DNA of 64,000 nucleotides from Bradyrhizobium sp. NP1 (GTDB lineage Bacteria > Pseudomonadota > Alphaproteobacteria > Rhizobiales > Xanthobacteraceae), in contig NZ_CP127385.1 in assembly GCF_030378205.1 (NCBI RefSeq), forward strand, positions 1,838,001 through 1,902,000. Reading direction: 5' to 3'. The first letter of the stretch is position 1. Each line of letters begins with the position of its first letter. Below are positions 53,972 to 63,491 of the stretch, piece after piece. Position numbers and translations under genes: made by a program. The notes under the pieces were generated by a model. That model did no database searches. It was not told where the DNA came from and was given only the letters and a program-made list of their open reading frames with translations.

Positions 53972-56281
53972 GTGCCCGCGGAAAGGCCTGAGATCCGCGC
54001 GCCCGGTGCAGTTCGGGAAGAAACGAAAATCGCCGTGCATACGAGTAATCCGCGCGCCGACCTGGTCGAGAAAGTCACCGGACGGGCCACCTTCGTCACC
54101 GACATCGAGCTTCCGGGCATGCTGCACGCCTTCGCCGTGCGCTCGCCGATGGTGCATGCGCGCATCGTCTCGATCGATGCTGCCGCCGCGCGCGAGCAGG
54201 CCGGCGTCGTCGACGTCCTGACCGGCGCCGATGTCGCCTCGCTCGGGAACTGGGGACTGTTGCTGAAGGACCGCCCGGTGCTGGCAATCGACCGCGTGCG
54301 CTATGTCGGGGAGCCGGTGGCGCTGGTGATCGCGGAGAGCCACGAGATCGCCGAAGACGCAGCCGAGCTCGTGCAGGTCGACTATGACGGGTTGCCGCCG
54401 GTCTGCGACGCCGGCGCGGCGCTCGCTGCCGACGCGCCGCTCGTGCATGAGCGTCACGACATCATCGCCGACTATTACTTCAAGGGGCAGGCGAAGCCCG
54501 TCGAGAACAGCAACATCTTCCACCGCTTCGTGAGCGAGGTCGGCGACGTTGCCGCGGCGGAAGCGTCGGCCGCCCTCGTTCACGAGGACCGTTTCAGCTT
54601 CCCCTCGATCTTCCATTACGCGCTCGAGCCGCACACTGTGATTGCGGACTATGGGGCGGACCAGCTCACGGTCTGGGCCGGCGCGCAGACGCCGGCGGCG
54701 GTGCAGAAGACGCTGTCGCGCCTGTTCGGGTTGCCGCTGGCGCGCGTTCGCGTCATCGTGCCGTTCGTCGGTGGCGGCTTCGGCGGCAAGGCCTCGGTCA
54801 AGATCGAGCCGCTCGTGGCGGCGGCGTCGTGGAAGCTGCGCCGCCCGGTGCGGCTGGCGCAATCGCTGTCGGAATCGATGCTGACCTGCCGAAGGCTCAG
54901 CGCTGACATCTGCATCCGCACCGCGGTCAATACGGAAGGCCGGATTCTCGCCAAGAGCGCGAGGATCGTGCTCGACGGCGGCGCCTATGCCGACACCGGT
55001 CCTGCGATCGCGACCAAGGCCGCCAACCGCATCATCGGCCCCTATGTGATTCCGAACCTCAAGCTGGAGTCGATGGCGGTCTACACCAACAAGGTGCCCG
55101 GTGCGGCCTTCCGCTCGATCGGCGGGCCGCAGGCGGTCTGGGCGGCCGAATCCCACATGGACAATATCGCAGCCCGGATCGGGCTCAGCCCGACCGAATT
55201 CCGACTGCGCAACCTTGCCTCGCGCGGCGAGCGGATCCGCCCCGATTTGCGTCCGCTCGACATCGACATGGGTGAGCTGATGGGCGCTGTCGGCCAGGCC
55301 GTCGTCACCAACGTCGTCGACGGCGAACGGGTCGGCCGTGGGCTTGCGGTCGGTGCGTCCGATCCCGGCATCGTCCCGATGTCGAATGCGCTGGTCCGGT
55401 TGAAGATCGACGGTTCGATCCTGATTGCGGTCGCAAGTGTCGAGATCGGGCAGGGCGTGCAGGCCACCATGGCCAACATCGCCGCGAAGGCGCTCAACCA
55501 GCCGGTCGAGGCGGTCACCGTGCTCGCCACCGACACCGCGATCGCGCCGTTCGACTGGGGTACCGGCGCCAGCCGCTCGACGGTCATCGTCGGCCTCTCG
55601 GTTGAAGCCGCCGCGCGCGATGCGGCCGAGCAGATCATCGCGATGGCGGCCGACGTGCTCGGTGTCGAGGGCGGGAAGCTCGTGCTGGTTCCCGGCGGGC
55701 TGTCCGACGGCGCCACGACGATTCCGTTCGAGACCGTGTTCCACAAGACGTTCGGCGTCGATTCCGGCGAGGTCATCGGCCGCGGCGCCATCACGCCGCG
55801 CTCGAAGAATGGCGCGTTTGCCCAGGCGCCGTTGTTCTGGGAGACCGCGGCCGGCATTGCCGAAGTCGTGGTCGACGAGGACACCGGAGAGATCACGCTG
55901 CGGCAATATGGCACCGCGGCCGACGTCGGCCGCGTCATCAACCGCGTTGCCGCCGAGGGGCAGGACGAGGGCGCTACCATCCAGGGGCTCGGCCACGCGC
56001 TGTTCGAGGAGCTCGTGTTCGAAGACGGCCAGCCCGTCAATGCGACGCCGATCGACTACGCGATCCCGACCATCGAGGACATCCCGAGGACGCTGCACAC
56101 CATCCTGATCGAGCATGGCGACGGGCCTGGCCCGCAAGGTGCCCGCGGCATGGGCGAGGGCGCCATCCTGCCGATCGCGCCCGCGATCGCGAATGCGATC
56201 TTTGCCGCGCACGGGGTCCGCGTAACCGATTTGCCGCTGACACCGGAAAAGGTGTGGCGCGCCCTGAAGCAGAGGAGCTGA
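53972..56281 (+). CDS. Molybdenum hydroxylase large subunit (xanthine dehydrogenase family)
   Basis: 769-aa molybdopterin-cytosine-dinucleotide type subunit. Visible are FVGGGFGGKASVKIEP, AAFRSIGGPQAVWAAESHMD, EIGQGVQATMANIAAKAL and the catalytic Glu in GARGMGEGAILPIAPA. GTG 53972 is the proposed start; GTG 54035 is an alternative. With the FAD and 2Fe-2S genes downstream it makes a hydroxylase that adds OH next to ring nitrogen. Context of NicC/D/F/X-like genes suggests nicotinate to 6-hydroxynicotinate, although picolinate hydroxylation would also lead to 2,5-dihydroxypyridine. This differs from the two-component NicAB of P. putida. Confidence 0.87.
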   Translation: MPAERPEIRAPGAVREETKIAVHTSNPRADLVEKVTGRATFVTDIELPGMLHAFAVRSPMVHARIVSIDAAAAREQAGVVDVLTGADVASLGNWGLLLKDRPVLAIDRVRYVGEPVALVIAESHEIAEDAAELVQVDYDGLPPVCDAGAALAADAPLVHERHDIIADYYFKGQAKPVENSNIFHRFVSEVGDVAAAEASAALVHEDRFSFPSIFHYALEPHTVIADYGADQLTVWAGAQTPAAVQKTLSRLFGLPLARVRVIVPFVGGGFGGKASVKIEPLVAAASWKLRRPVRLAQSLSESMLTCRRLSADICIRTAVNTEGRILAKSARIVLDGGAYADTGPAIATKAANRIIGPYVIPNLKLESMAVYTNKVPGAAFRSIGGPQAVWAAESHMDNIAARIGLSPTEFRLRNLASRGERIRPDLRPLDIDMGELMGAVGQAVVTNVVDGERVGRGLAVGASDPGIVPMSNALVRLKIDGSILIAVASVEIGQGVQATMANIAAKALNQPVEAVTVLATDTAIAPFDWGTGASRSTVIVGLSVEAAARDAAEQIIAMAADVLGVEGGKLVLVPGGLSDGATTIPFETVFHKTFGVDSGEVIGRGAITPRSKNGAFAQAPLFWETAAGIAEVVVDEDTGEITLRQYGTAADVGRVINRVAAEGQDEGATIQGLGHALFEELVFEDGQPVNATPIDYAIPTIEDIPRTLHTILIEHGDGPGPQGARGMGEGAILPIAPAIANAIFAAHGVRVTDLPLTPEKVWRALKQRS

Positions 56282-56284
56282 GGC

Positions 56285-56734
56285 GTGCAGTTTGCGATGT
56301 CGATGGATTTGCCGGCGGCGCCGGAGCGGATGTGGGGCGTGCTTACGGACGTCAAGCGCATCTCCGAATGCATTCCCGGCTGCGAGAATGTCGAGGAGAT
56401 CGTGCGGCTCGCCACCTACAAGGCGACGGTGAAGCAGAAGATCGGCCCGTTCAAGCTCGAAGTGCCGGCCGACATCGTGGTCGACGAAGTGGTCGAGCCC
56501 TCGCGGGTCGGCATGCACGCGACCGGCCGCGACAAGTTCACCGGCACGCGGCTGTCGGTTGCGCTCGAGGTCACGCTGGTCCGCGAAGGGCACGGCGCGA
56601 AGCTCAATGTCAGCGCACAGCTCGACGTGCAGGGCCGGCTTGCGACGCTCGGCATGTCCGTGATCAAGCGGCGCGCCGAGCAGAACTTCCAGGAATTCGA
56701 GACCCGGCTCCGTGCCGTGCTGGAGACGGTCTGA
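56285..56734 (+). CDS. CoxG-like SRPBCC protein
   Basis: 149-aa START/SRPBCC-fold protein starting at GTG after GAGGAGCTGAGG. MSMDLPAAPERMWGVLTDVK and ISECIPGCENVEEI are typical of the carbon monoxide dehydrogenase subunit G family. CoxG-like proteins accompany molybdenum hydroxylases and may help assembly or membrane attachment. It lies three bases after the large subunit and its stop overlaps the FAD-subunit ATG. Confidence 0.88.
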   Translation: MQFAMSMDLPAAPERMWGVLTDVKRISECIPGCENVEEIVRLATYKATVKQKIGPFKLEVPADIVVDEVVEPSRVGMHATGRDKFTGTRLSVALEVTLVREGHGAKLNVSAQLDVQGRLATLGMSVIKRRAEQNFQEFETRLRAVLETV

Positions 56735-57609
56735 TGCGGCCGGCGGCATTCGACTATCTGCGTCCGACCGCCGTCGCCGAGGCGGTCCGCGGCATCAGCG
56801 GGTCCGACGGCGCCTTCTTCTATGCCGGCGGCACCGAGCTGCTGCTCGCCCTGAAGATGCGGGTGCTGCGCGCCGACCGCCTGATCGACCTCAAGCGCAT
56901 CCCGCAGCTCGACCGCATCGCTCTTTCCGAGCGCGGCGAGCTCACCATCGGCGCGCGCGCCACCCATCGCCAGATCGAGGAAAGCGCGCTGGTTCAGCAG
57001 GTGCTGCCGGCGCTGGGCCGGCTCTGCTCGCAGGTCGCCAATATCCGGGTGCGCAGCGTCGGCACGATCGGCGGCAATCTCTGCTTTGCCGAGCCGCATG
57101 CCGATCCCGGCACCTTCCTCGCCGCGCTCGGCGCGCGTCTTCATCTCGTCGGCGCGCAGGGCGAGCGGATGGTCGCTGCCGACGAGTTCGTGCTCGGCGA
57201 ATTCGAGACCGCGCGCCGCGACGACGAGTTGCTCTCCCACATCGTGATTCCCGCGCAGGCCGGACCTTCGGCCTACCGGCGCTTCCGTCATGGTGAGCGA
57301 CCCTCGGTCGGCGTCGGCGTGAGCTGGCGGCTCGCGAAAGGCGGCCGCACGATCGAAACCGCCCGCATCCGCTTCGGCGCGCTGGGACCCAGGCCCCAGG
57401 CGGTCGAGGCGCTGGAGCAGGCTCTGGGCGGCGTCGAGACCGCCAAGGCGTCCGGCCGGATCGCCGAGCTGCTGCCGCATGCGCTCGACGCTCTCGAAGT
57501 GATCTCGGACCGCCATGGCGGCGCCGACTACAAGCGGCATCTGGCGGCAACGCTCCTGCAGCGCTGCATCGCCGACGCCCACCAGGCCGCGCTCGGGGGG
57601 CGCCCATGA
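56734..57609 (+). CDS. Molybdenum hydroxylase FAD-binding subunit (CoxM-like)
   Basis: 291-aa FAD subunit: FDYLRPTAVAEAVRG, FYAGGTELLLALKMRVL (first flavin loop) and RVRSVGTIGGNLCFAEPHAD (second). It transfers electrons from the iron-sulfur clusters to the acceptor. ATG 56734 overlaps the CoxG-like stop; a longer frame from 56254 is a read-through and discarded. The stop overlaps the 2Fe-2S subunit ATG. Confidence 0.9.
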   Translation: MRPAAFDYLRPTAVAEAVRGISGSDGAFFYAGGTELLLALKMRVLRADRLIDLKRIPQLDRIALSERGELTIGARATHRQIEESALVQQVLPALGRLCSQVANIRVRSVGTIGGNLCFAEPHADPGTFLAALGARLHLVGAQGERMVAADEFVLGEFETARRDDELLSHIVIPAQAGPSAYRRFRHGERPSVGVGVSWRLAKGGRTIETARIRFGALGPRPQAVEALEQALGGVETAKASGRIAELLPHALDALEVISDRHGGADYKRHLAATLLQRCIADAHQAALGGRP

Positions 57610-58109
57610 CGACGGCGACGATGGCGATCAGCTTTACGCTGAACGAACGCGAGGTCGCGGCGGAATTTCCGCCGAACCGGCTTCTGATCGACCTGCTTCG
57701 CGATCACTTCAAGCTGAAGGGCACCAAGCGCTCCTGTGACATGGAGGTGTGCGGCGCCTGCACCGTGCTGTTGAACGGGCAGCCGGTGTCGAGCTGCACG
57801 ACGCTCGCGGCCGATGCCGATCAGGGCAGCATCGTCACGATCGAAGGTCTCAGCCCGGAGGCCGGCCTGTCCCGCATCCAGCAGGCCTTTGTCGATCACG
57901 GCGCGGCGCAGTGCGGCTTCTGCACGCCGGGCTTCATCGTCGCCGTGACGGACCTGCTCAGCCGCAATCCATCGCCGAGCGACGATGAAATCCGCCATCA
58001 CCTGCGCGGCAATCTCTGCCGCTGCACCGGTTACGTGAAAATCCTCGAGGCTGTGAAGAGCCTCGTCCCGCCGGGGCGCGAAGGCGTCAAGGCGCAAGTC
58101 AAGGCTTAG
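57606..58109 (+). CDS. Molybdenum hydroxylase 2Fe-2S subunit (CoxS-like)
   Basis: 167-aa protein with two clusters: a ferredoxin-type set in CDMEVCGACTVLLNG and SSCTTLA, and a helical set in CGFCTPGFIV and LRGNLCRCTGY. The eight Cys are complete. ATG 57606 overlaps the FAD-subunit gene by four bases; Met 57627 is a minor alternative. Last subunit of the hydroxylase, 32 bases before the monooxygenase gene. Confidence 0.92.
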   Translation: MTTATMAISFTLNEREVAAEFPPNRLLIDLLRDHFKLKGTKRSCDMEVCGACTVLLNGQPVSSCTTLAADADQGSIVTIEGLSPEAGLSRIQQAFVDHGAAQCGFCTPGFIVAVTDLLSRNPSPSDDEIRHHLRGNLCRCTGYVKILEAVKSLVPPGREGVKAQVKA

Positions 58110-58141
58110 TCAAGGCATAACAGCAGAACAGGTGAAGTCTC

Positions 58142-59386
58142 GTGAAACCGACCAGGCCAACCTCCTCGTCCCATCGCATCCTGATCGCCGGCGCCGGCAT
58201 CGGTGGGCTGGTGACCGCGCTCTCGCTCCTGCACCGGGGCATCGATTGCGACGTCTATGAGCAGGCTCCGGAGCTGCGCGAGGTCGGCGCCGGCTTGTGG
58301 ATCTCCGCCAACGGCGCGCGCGTGCTGTTCGACCTCGGCCTGAAGGACGAGCTCGAGCGCGCCGCGATCGCCGCCTCCGAGCGCGCGATCCGGCTCTGGA
58401 ACAGCGGCGAGAAATGGCCGCTCTACGAGGCGGGAGCCTCGGCCGCGTCGCACAAGCCCTATGTGCTGCTGCGCGCGCATCTGCTGCGCATGCTGCAGGA
58501 CGCGGTGCAGCGGCTGAAGCCCGGCGCGATCCACCTCAACGCGCGCTGCGCTGGTTTCACCGAGGCCGACGGCAAGGTCACGCTCAAGCTCGAAGACGGC
58601 TCCGAGGCGGTCGGCACCGCGCTGATCGGCGCGGACGGCATTCATTCCAGAATCCGCGAGCAGGCGTTCGGACAGGTCGAGAGCCGCTACACCAACGCGC
58701 TGGCGTGGCGCGGCCTGGTGCCGGTCGATCGCCTCGCGCCGCATCAGGCGAGGCACGCGGTCTACACCTGGGTCGGCCCGTCGGCCCATGTCACCGTCTA
58801 TCCCGTGCGCTGGCAGGACACCGCGCTGCTCACCTTCTCCGCGCAGGTCGAGCATAGCGAATGGCAGCTGGAGTCCTGGTCGGTGAAGGGCGACCCGGCG
58901 GACTGCCTGAGGGATTTCGCGGGCTGGCATCCCGACATCATCGAGATGATCACCCACGTCGACACCCTGCACAAATGGGGCATCTTCGTGCGCGAGCCGC
59001 TGCCGCGATGGAGCAAGGGACGCGTCACGCTGCTCGGTGATGCCTGCCACTCCATGGTTCCCTATCTCGGGCAGGGCGTGAACATGGCGATCGAGGATGC
59101 CTGCGTGCTCAGCCGCTACCTCGAAGCCAATGCCGATCCGGTGCGCGCCTTCGAATTGTATCAGAACGAGCGCAAGGAGCGCGCCGAGACCACCGCGCGC
59201 CGCGCCGCCGATATGCAGGGCATCTTCCACAATGCGGCGCTGGCCTCGCGCGAGACAGCGGGCGATTACATCCTGTCGCAATGGGGGCCGGCGCAGAATG
59301 CGGCGCGCTACAACTGGATCTACGATTACGACGCGACGTCGGTGAAGCTGCGATCGGGCGGCGGCCTGGTCGGCGCGGAGGCGTAG
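58142..59386 (+). CDS. FAD-dependent monooxygenase, NicC-like (6-hydroxynicotinate 3-monooxygenase type)
   Basis: 414-aa class A flavin hydroxylase: RILIAGAGIGGLVTALSLL (FAD), the DG motif ALIGADGIHSRIREQ and the GD motif LLGDACHSMVPYLGQGVNM. It begins at GTG. NicC decarboxylates and hydroxylates 6-hydroxynicotinate to 2,5-dihydroxypyridine; its C-terminal pattern (W-x-Y-x-Y-D ... V-K-L) is similar here. Placement just before nicF-, nicD- and nicX-like genes supports that role. Other aromatic hydroxylases of this class cannot be excluded from sequence alone. Confidence 0.82.
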   Translation: MKPTRPTSSSHRILIAGAGIGGLVTALSLLHRGIDCDVYEQAPELREVGAGLWISANGARVLFDLGLKDELERAAIAASERAIRLWNSGEKWPLYEAGASAASHKPYVLLRAHLLRMLQDAVQRLKPGAIHLNARCAGFTEADGKVTLKLEDGSEAVGTALIGADGIHSRIREQAFGQVESRYTNALAWRGLVPVDRLAPHQARHAVYTWVGPSAHVTVYPVRWQDTALLTFSAQVEHSEWQLESWSVKGDPADCLRDFAGWHPDIIEMITHVDTLHKWGIFVREPLPRWSKGRVTLLGDACHSMVPYLGQGVNMAIEDACVLSRYLEANADPVRAFELYQNERKERAETTARRAADMQGIFHNAALASRETAGDYILSQWGPAQNAARYNWIYDYDATSVKLRSGGGLVGAEA

Positions 59387-60085
59387 ATGTCCCCGCGCAG
59401 GCGTCCCTGGGACGGCATCATCCCCGAGAGCGAGTGCGAGACCTATCGCATCGCCGGCCTTGGGGCGCCGGGCGGCTTCGGCACGCGGCCCGCGCTGCTC
59501 GTGATCGATGTGCAGTACCGCTCGGTCGGCGACCGGCCGCAGCCGATCCGCGAGGCCATCAAGCAGTATTCGGTGAGCTGCGGCGAGGCCGGCTGGCACG
59601 CCGTCGTGCACATCCGCTCGCTGGTCGAGGTGTTCCGAGCGCGGGGCTGGCCGATCCTTTATCCGTTCGTCGCGCCCAAGACCGAGCACGACCGCGATTC
59701 CTTCGCGGCCAAGGTGCCCGGCGTGATGGCGATCCCGGCGAAAGGCTACGACTTCGTCGCGGAGATCGCGCCACGGGCTTCCGACATCCGCATTCCCAAG
59801 AAGCAGGCGAGCGCGTTCTTCGGCACGTCGCTGTCGAGCTACCTGATCGGGCTCAAGGTCGACACGCTCGTCATCACGGGCTGCACGACCAGCGGCTGCG
59901 TTCGCGCCAGCGCGGTCGATGGCTGCGCGCTCAACTTCAAGATCGTTGTTCCCGAGGACGCGGTGTTCGACCGCTCGCCGACCTCGCATGCGGTGAACCT
60001 GTTCGACATGGCGAGCAAGTATGCCGATGTGATGCCGACGGCCGACGTGCTCACCCGCCTCGACAGCCTCCCCGGCGGCGCCTGA
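59387..60085 (+). CDS. nicF: Isochorismatase-family amidohydrolase, NicF-like (maleamate amidohydrolase)
   Basis: 232-aa cysteine hydrolase. The triad is visible: Asp in LLVIDVQYRS, Lys in RIPKKQASAFFGT and Cys in TGCTTSGCVRASAVD. NicF hydrolyses maleamate to maleate and ammonia. The ATG follows the monooxygenase stop directly, and the next gene begins one base after its stop. Context with NicD- and NicX-like genes makes this assignment likely over other isochorismatase-family activities. Confidence 0.85.
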   Translation: MSPRRRPWDGIIPESECETYRIAGLGAPGGFGTRPALLVIDVQYRSVGDRPQPIREAIKQYSVSCGEAGWHAVVHIRSLVEVFRARGWPILYPFVAPKTEHDRDSFAAKVPGVMAIPAKGYDFVAEIAPRASDIRIPKKQASAFFGTSLSSYLIGLKVDTLVITGCTTSGCVRASAVDGCALNFKIVVPEDAVFDRSPTSHAVNLFDMASKYADVMPTADVLTRLDSLPGGA

Positions 60086-60086
60086 C

Positions 60087-60932
60087 ATGGCATCCGTCGC
60101 GCCCCATTCGCCCGGCCTGCTCTATGGCGCTCACGTCCGCGCCAACGGCATCCGCCAGCACTATCTGCGCTTCGGCGGCAGGGGACCGGCACTGCTGCTG
60201 GTGCCGGGGATCGCGAGCCCGGCGGCGATGTGGGCCTTCGTGGCGGCGCGGCTCTGCGAGCATTTCGACGTATATGTGCTCGACGTGCGCGGCCGCGGCC
60301 TTTCGGAAGCCGGTGAGCATCTCGATTACGGGCTCGACGCCTGCGCGCAGGACGTCGTCGCGTTCGCCGACCGTCTTCGCCTGTCGTCCTACACCATCCT
60401 CGGTCATTCGATGGGGGCGCGGATCGCGATCCGCGCGGCGCGCGCACGGCCAGCGGGGCTTGCGCGAATCGTGCTGGCCGATCCGCCGGTCTCGGGTCCG
60501 GGGCGGCGACCCTATCCGTCGCCGCTTCCGGCGCTGCTCGAATTGATCGCGGCGGCCAGGCGCGGCGAGGTCGAGGACCTGTTGCGAGCGACGCCGTCGG
60601 TCTGGCCCGAACCGCAGCTTCTCACCCGCGCCGAGTGGCTTTCGACCTGCGACGAGCGCGCAGTGACCGTGACGCATCGCGGCTTCCACGAGGACGACAT
60701 CCATGCCGACCTGCCCGGGGTTGCGGTGCCTGCGGCACTGATCGTCGCGGGCAAAGGCGGGGTGATCCGTCCCGAGGACGAGCAGGAAATCCGCGCGCTG
60801 CTGCCGTCGATTGCGATCCGCCGCGTCGAGAATGCGGGGCACCAGATGCAGATCGACGACCTCGAAGGGCTGCTTGCCGCGCTCGGCGACGTGCTGGGCG
60901 TGCGGTTCTCGCGGCCGTCAACGAACACATAA
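60087..60932 (+). CDS. nicD: Alpha/beta hydrolase, NicD-like (N-formylmaleamate deformylase)
   Basis: 281-aa hydrolase closely resembling NicD of P. putida: VRANGIRQHYLRFGGRG, VLDVRGRGLSEAG, nucleophile GHSMGARIAIRA, DPPVSGPGRRPYPS and the late His in VENAGHQMQ. It removes formate from N-formylmaleamate, the product of NicX. It sits one base after nicF and ten bases before nicX in one operon. Confidence 0.9.
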   Translation: MASVAPHSPGLLYGAHVRANGIRQHYLRFGGRGPALLLVPGIASPAAMWAFVAARLCEHFDVYVLDVRGRGLSEAGEHLDYGLDACAQDVVAFADRLRLSSYTILGHSMGARIAIRAARARPAGLARIVLADPPVSGPGRRPYPSPLPALLELIAAARRGEVEDLLRATPSVWPEPQLLTRAEWLSTCDERAVTVTHRGFHEDDIHADLPGVAVPAALIVAGKGGVIRPEDEQEIRALLPSIAIRRVENAGHQMQIDDLEGLLAALGDVLGVRFSRPSTNT

Positions 60933-60942
60933 GGAGGAGCCT

Positions 60943-61995
60943 ATGTCGGGCACATCTGTCGATGTCGAGATGCTTGATGTCTTCAAGGAAGAGCTGCGGC
61001 TGTGCAAGGTGACGAGCGGCGAGGTCGTCGCGGTGCTCAGCGGCGGCAACGACCACCCCGACTACGCGCAGACCTTCATGCTGGCGGCGCAGAGCTTTGG
61101 CGCCACCACCTTTCACGTCAACGTCCTCAAATACGGGCAGGTGAAGGTCGCCGGCGTGCAGGGGCGTCATGCGCTCACGGGAAATCGGCCGGCGATCGAG
61201 ATGCTGAAGCAGGCCGACATGGTGATCGACCTGCTCGGACTTTTGTTCTCCGCCGAGCAGGCCGAGATCCAGGCCGCCGGCGCCCGCATCCTGCGCGTGA
61301 TGGAGCCGTTCCATATCCTCAAGCAGATGTTTCCGACCGAGGATCTGCGGCGGCGGGTCGAGCTGTCGCGCGAGCTGCTGATCGCGGCGAAGGCGATGCG
61401 GATCACCTCGCCCGCAGGCACCGACATCCGCTACGGCCTCACGCAATATCCCGTCATCTCCGAATATGGCTACACCGACGAGCCCGGGCGCTGGGACCAC
61501 TGGCCGTCGGGCTTTGCCTTCACGCAAGGCACCGACGGCGACATCGAGGGCACGGTCGTGCTGTCGCCGGGCGATATCCTGTGCGCGTTCAAGCGCTATA
61601 TCCAGTCGCCGGTGAAGCTGACGGTCAGGCGCGGCATGATCACGGCGATCGAAGGCGAGGGCACCGACGCGCTGCTGATCAGGAATTACATCGACAGCTT
61701 CAACGATCCGCGCGGCTACGCGATCTCGCATATCGGCTGGGGCTCCAATGAGCGCGCGGCATGGCATCACTTCGCGTCGACCGGCAGGCTCGCCAGCGAG
61801 CACGTGATGAACGCGCTGTCGTTCTACGGCAACGTGCTGTTCTCGACCGGTCCGAACACCGAACTGGGCGGCAGCAACGACACGCCCTGCCATCTCGACA
61901 TCCCGATGCGCGGCTGCAGCCTGTGGCTCGACGACATGCACATCCTCGATCGGGGCAATTTCGTGCGGCAGGACCTGCGCGCGCCGGGGAGATGA
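60943..61995 (+). CDS. nicX: 2,5-Dihydroxypyridine 5,6-dioxygenase
   Basis: 350-aa iron-dependent ring-cleaving dioxygenase, the same length as P. putida NicX. Conserved blocks are GRHALTGNRPA, LLFSAEQAEIQ, MFPTEDLRRRVE, EYGYTDEPGRWDHWPSGF, ISHIGWGSNERAAW and STGPNTELGGSN, followed by TPCHLDIPMRGC. The His/Asp/Glu set for Fe(II) lies in the last blocks. AAGGAGGAG precedes ATG 60943. It opens 2,5-dihydroxypyridine to N-formylmaleamate and is the key marker of the pathway. Confidence 0.95.
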   Translation: MSGTSVDVEMLDVFKEELRLCKVTSGEVVAVLSGGNDHPDYAQTFMLAAQSFGATTFHVNVLKYGQVKVAGVQGRHALTGNRPAIEMLKQADMVIDLLGLLFSAEQAEIQAAGARILRVMEPFHILKQMFPTEDLRRRVELSRELLIAAKAMRITSPAGTDIRYGLTQYPVISEYGYTDEPGRWDHWPSGFAFTQGTDGDIEGTVVLSPGDILCAFKRYIQSPVKLTVRRGMITAIEGEGTDALLIRNYIDSFNDPRGYAISHIGWGSNERAAWHHFASTGRLASEHVMNALSFYGNVLFSTGPNTELGGSNDTPCHLDIPMRGCSLWLDDMHILDRGNFVRQDLRAPGR

Positions 61996-62053
61996 GCGCC
62001 GTCCGATCACGAAACGGCGCTTGAAACGTGGCTGGACAAAAGGGGGAAACACA

Positions 62054-63421
62054 ATGGCAACTGCCGCGACTGACGCGAACGTCACGGATTATACGACCAA
62101 GCAGCGGTACTCGATCCTGATATCCGCGATGCTCGGCTACATCCTCGATTTCTATGACGTTCTGATCTTTCCCTTCCTGCTGCCGGCGATCCAGAAATCG
62201 ATGTCGATCTCGCTGACGCAGGCCGGCACGCTGCAGGCGCTGACGCTGTTCGGCTCGGCGATCGGCGGCGCGCTGTTCGGCACCATCGGCGACCGTTTCG
62301 GCCGCAAGACCTCGCTGCAGTTCACGATCGCGCTGTTCTCGATTGCGGCCGTCCTGTCGGCCTTTGCCTGGGACTTCTGGTCGCTCGCGGTGCTGCGCTT
62401 CATCACCGGCATCGGGCTCGGCGGCGAATACGGTGCCGGCATGGTGCTGTTCAACGAGGCCTGGCCGAAGCGCAACCGTGGCCTCGGCACCTCGGTGCTG
62501 CAGGGCTGTGCGGTGATCGCGTCGTCGGCCGCGTCGATCGTCGGCATCTGGCTGATCGCGACGTTCAGCGTCGAATGGAGCTGGCGCATCGGCCTTTTGA
62601 CCGGCGGCACGCCGATCCTCCTGATCATCTTCATCCGCTTCTTCATGCCGGAATCGAAAATCTGGCAGCAATATAACGAGCTGCGCAAGTCCGGCGCCGT
62701 CAAGGCGGTGGAGCAGTCGCAGACCACGCCGCTGGTCGACATTTTCCGCCACGGGCTGGCGCGGCAGACCATCACCGCGCTGATCTGGATGATGAGCTAC
62801 ATGCTGTGCTACTACAGCATCCTCTCCTTCATCCCGTCGCTCTTGCTGCGCGACATGCAGACGCCGGGCGATGTGGTGCGCACCACCGCGATCCTGCTCT
62901 CGGTCTGCAGCGGCATCGCCTATATCAGCAACGGCTTCTTCAACGACCGCGCCGGACGGCGGATGGGCGCGATCGTGCCCGCGATGTTCTGGATCGGCTC
63001 GCTGATCGGCATGGCGATCTGGGGTCACACGCTGTATGCCGGCTCGAAGCTGGAATGGCCGATGTTCTGGCTCTACATCATGTTTGGCATCGGCAACGTG
63101 TCGCTCGCGGTCAACGGCGTGTGGATCTCCGAGCTCTATCCGGTGGGCCTGCGCGCCACCGCGGTGTCGACCTTCTACATGGCCGGACGCGGGCTCGGCA
63201 GCATCGCGCCGATCGCGGTGCCGATCGCCGCGAGCCACCTGGAAGGCGGGCTCTTGTCGGGCATGATCGCGGTCGCGCTGCCTTGCGCCTTCGTGTTCGT
63301 GCTGGCTTCGCTGCTGCTACCGGAGACGCTCGGCCGCGATCTCTCGCTGCAGCAATTCGGCAAGGACCAGCAGCCGGGATTCGAGCCGTCGCTGATGGAG
63401 AGCGCCAAGCAGCCGGGCTGA
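62054..63421 (+). CDS. MFS transporter of the nic-type operon
   Basis: 455-aa, 12-helix transporter: ISAMLGYILDFYDVLIFPFL, A-motif GTIGDRFGRKTSL, GIGLGGEYGAGMVLFNEAWP and LYPVGLRATAVSTFYMAGRG. It looks like a metabolite:H+ symporter. AAGGGGGAAAC precedes ATG 62054; the upstream Met at 62021 is discarded. It follows nicX by 58 bases, so uptake of nicotinate or another pyridine acid is likely but inferred. Confidence 0.88.
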   Translation: MATAATDANVTDYTTKQRYSILISAMLGYILDFYDVLIFPFLLPAIQKSMSISLTQAGTLQALTLFGSAIGGALFGTIGDRFGRKTSLQFTIALFSIAAVLSAFAWDFWSLAVLRFITGIGLGGEYGAGMVLFNEAWPKRNRGLGTSVLQGCAVIASSAASIVGIWLIATFSVEWSWRIGLLTGGTPILLIIFIRFFMPESKIWQQYNELRKSGAVKAVEQSQTTPLVDIFRHGLARQTITALIWMMSYMLCYYSILSFIPSLLLRDMQTPGDVVRTTAILLSVCSGIAYISNGFFNDRAGRRMGAIVPAMFWIGSLIGMAIWGHTLYAGSKLEWPMFWLYIMFGIGNVSLAVNGVWISELYPVGLRATAVSTFYMAGRGLGSIAPIAVPIAASHLEGGLLSGMIAVALPCAFVFVLASLLLPETLGRDLSLQQFGKDQQPGFEPSLMESAKQPG

Positions 63422-63491
63422 TGCGGGGAAAGATGCCAGCCATGACGGCGGCTGACCGCCCGTCATGGCTGCGCGGCTTCGGCGCTGCGAT

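Noticed and set aside
53942..56749. A 935-codon open frame on the minus strand opposite the molybdenum hydroxylase genes
   Set aside because: It is antisense to clearly conserved subunits, has an Arg/Asp-rich composition typical of GC-rich shadow frames and shows no domain.
58106..60088. A 660-codon minus-strand frame opposite the NicC- and NicF-like genes
   Set aside because: Antisense to genes with intact catalytic motifs; composition is that of a shadow frame.
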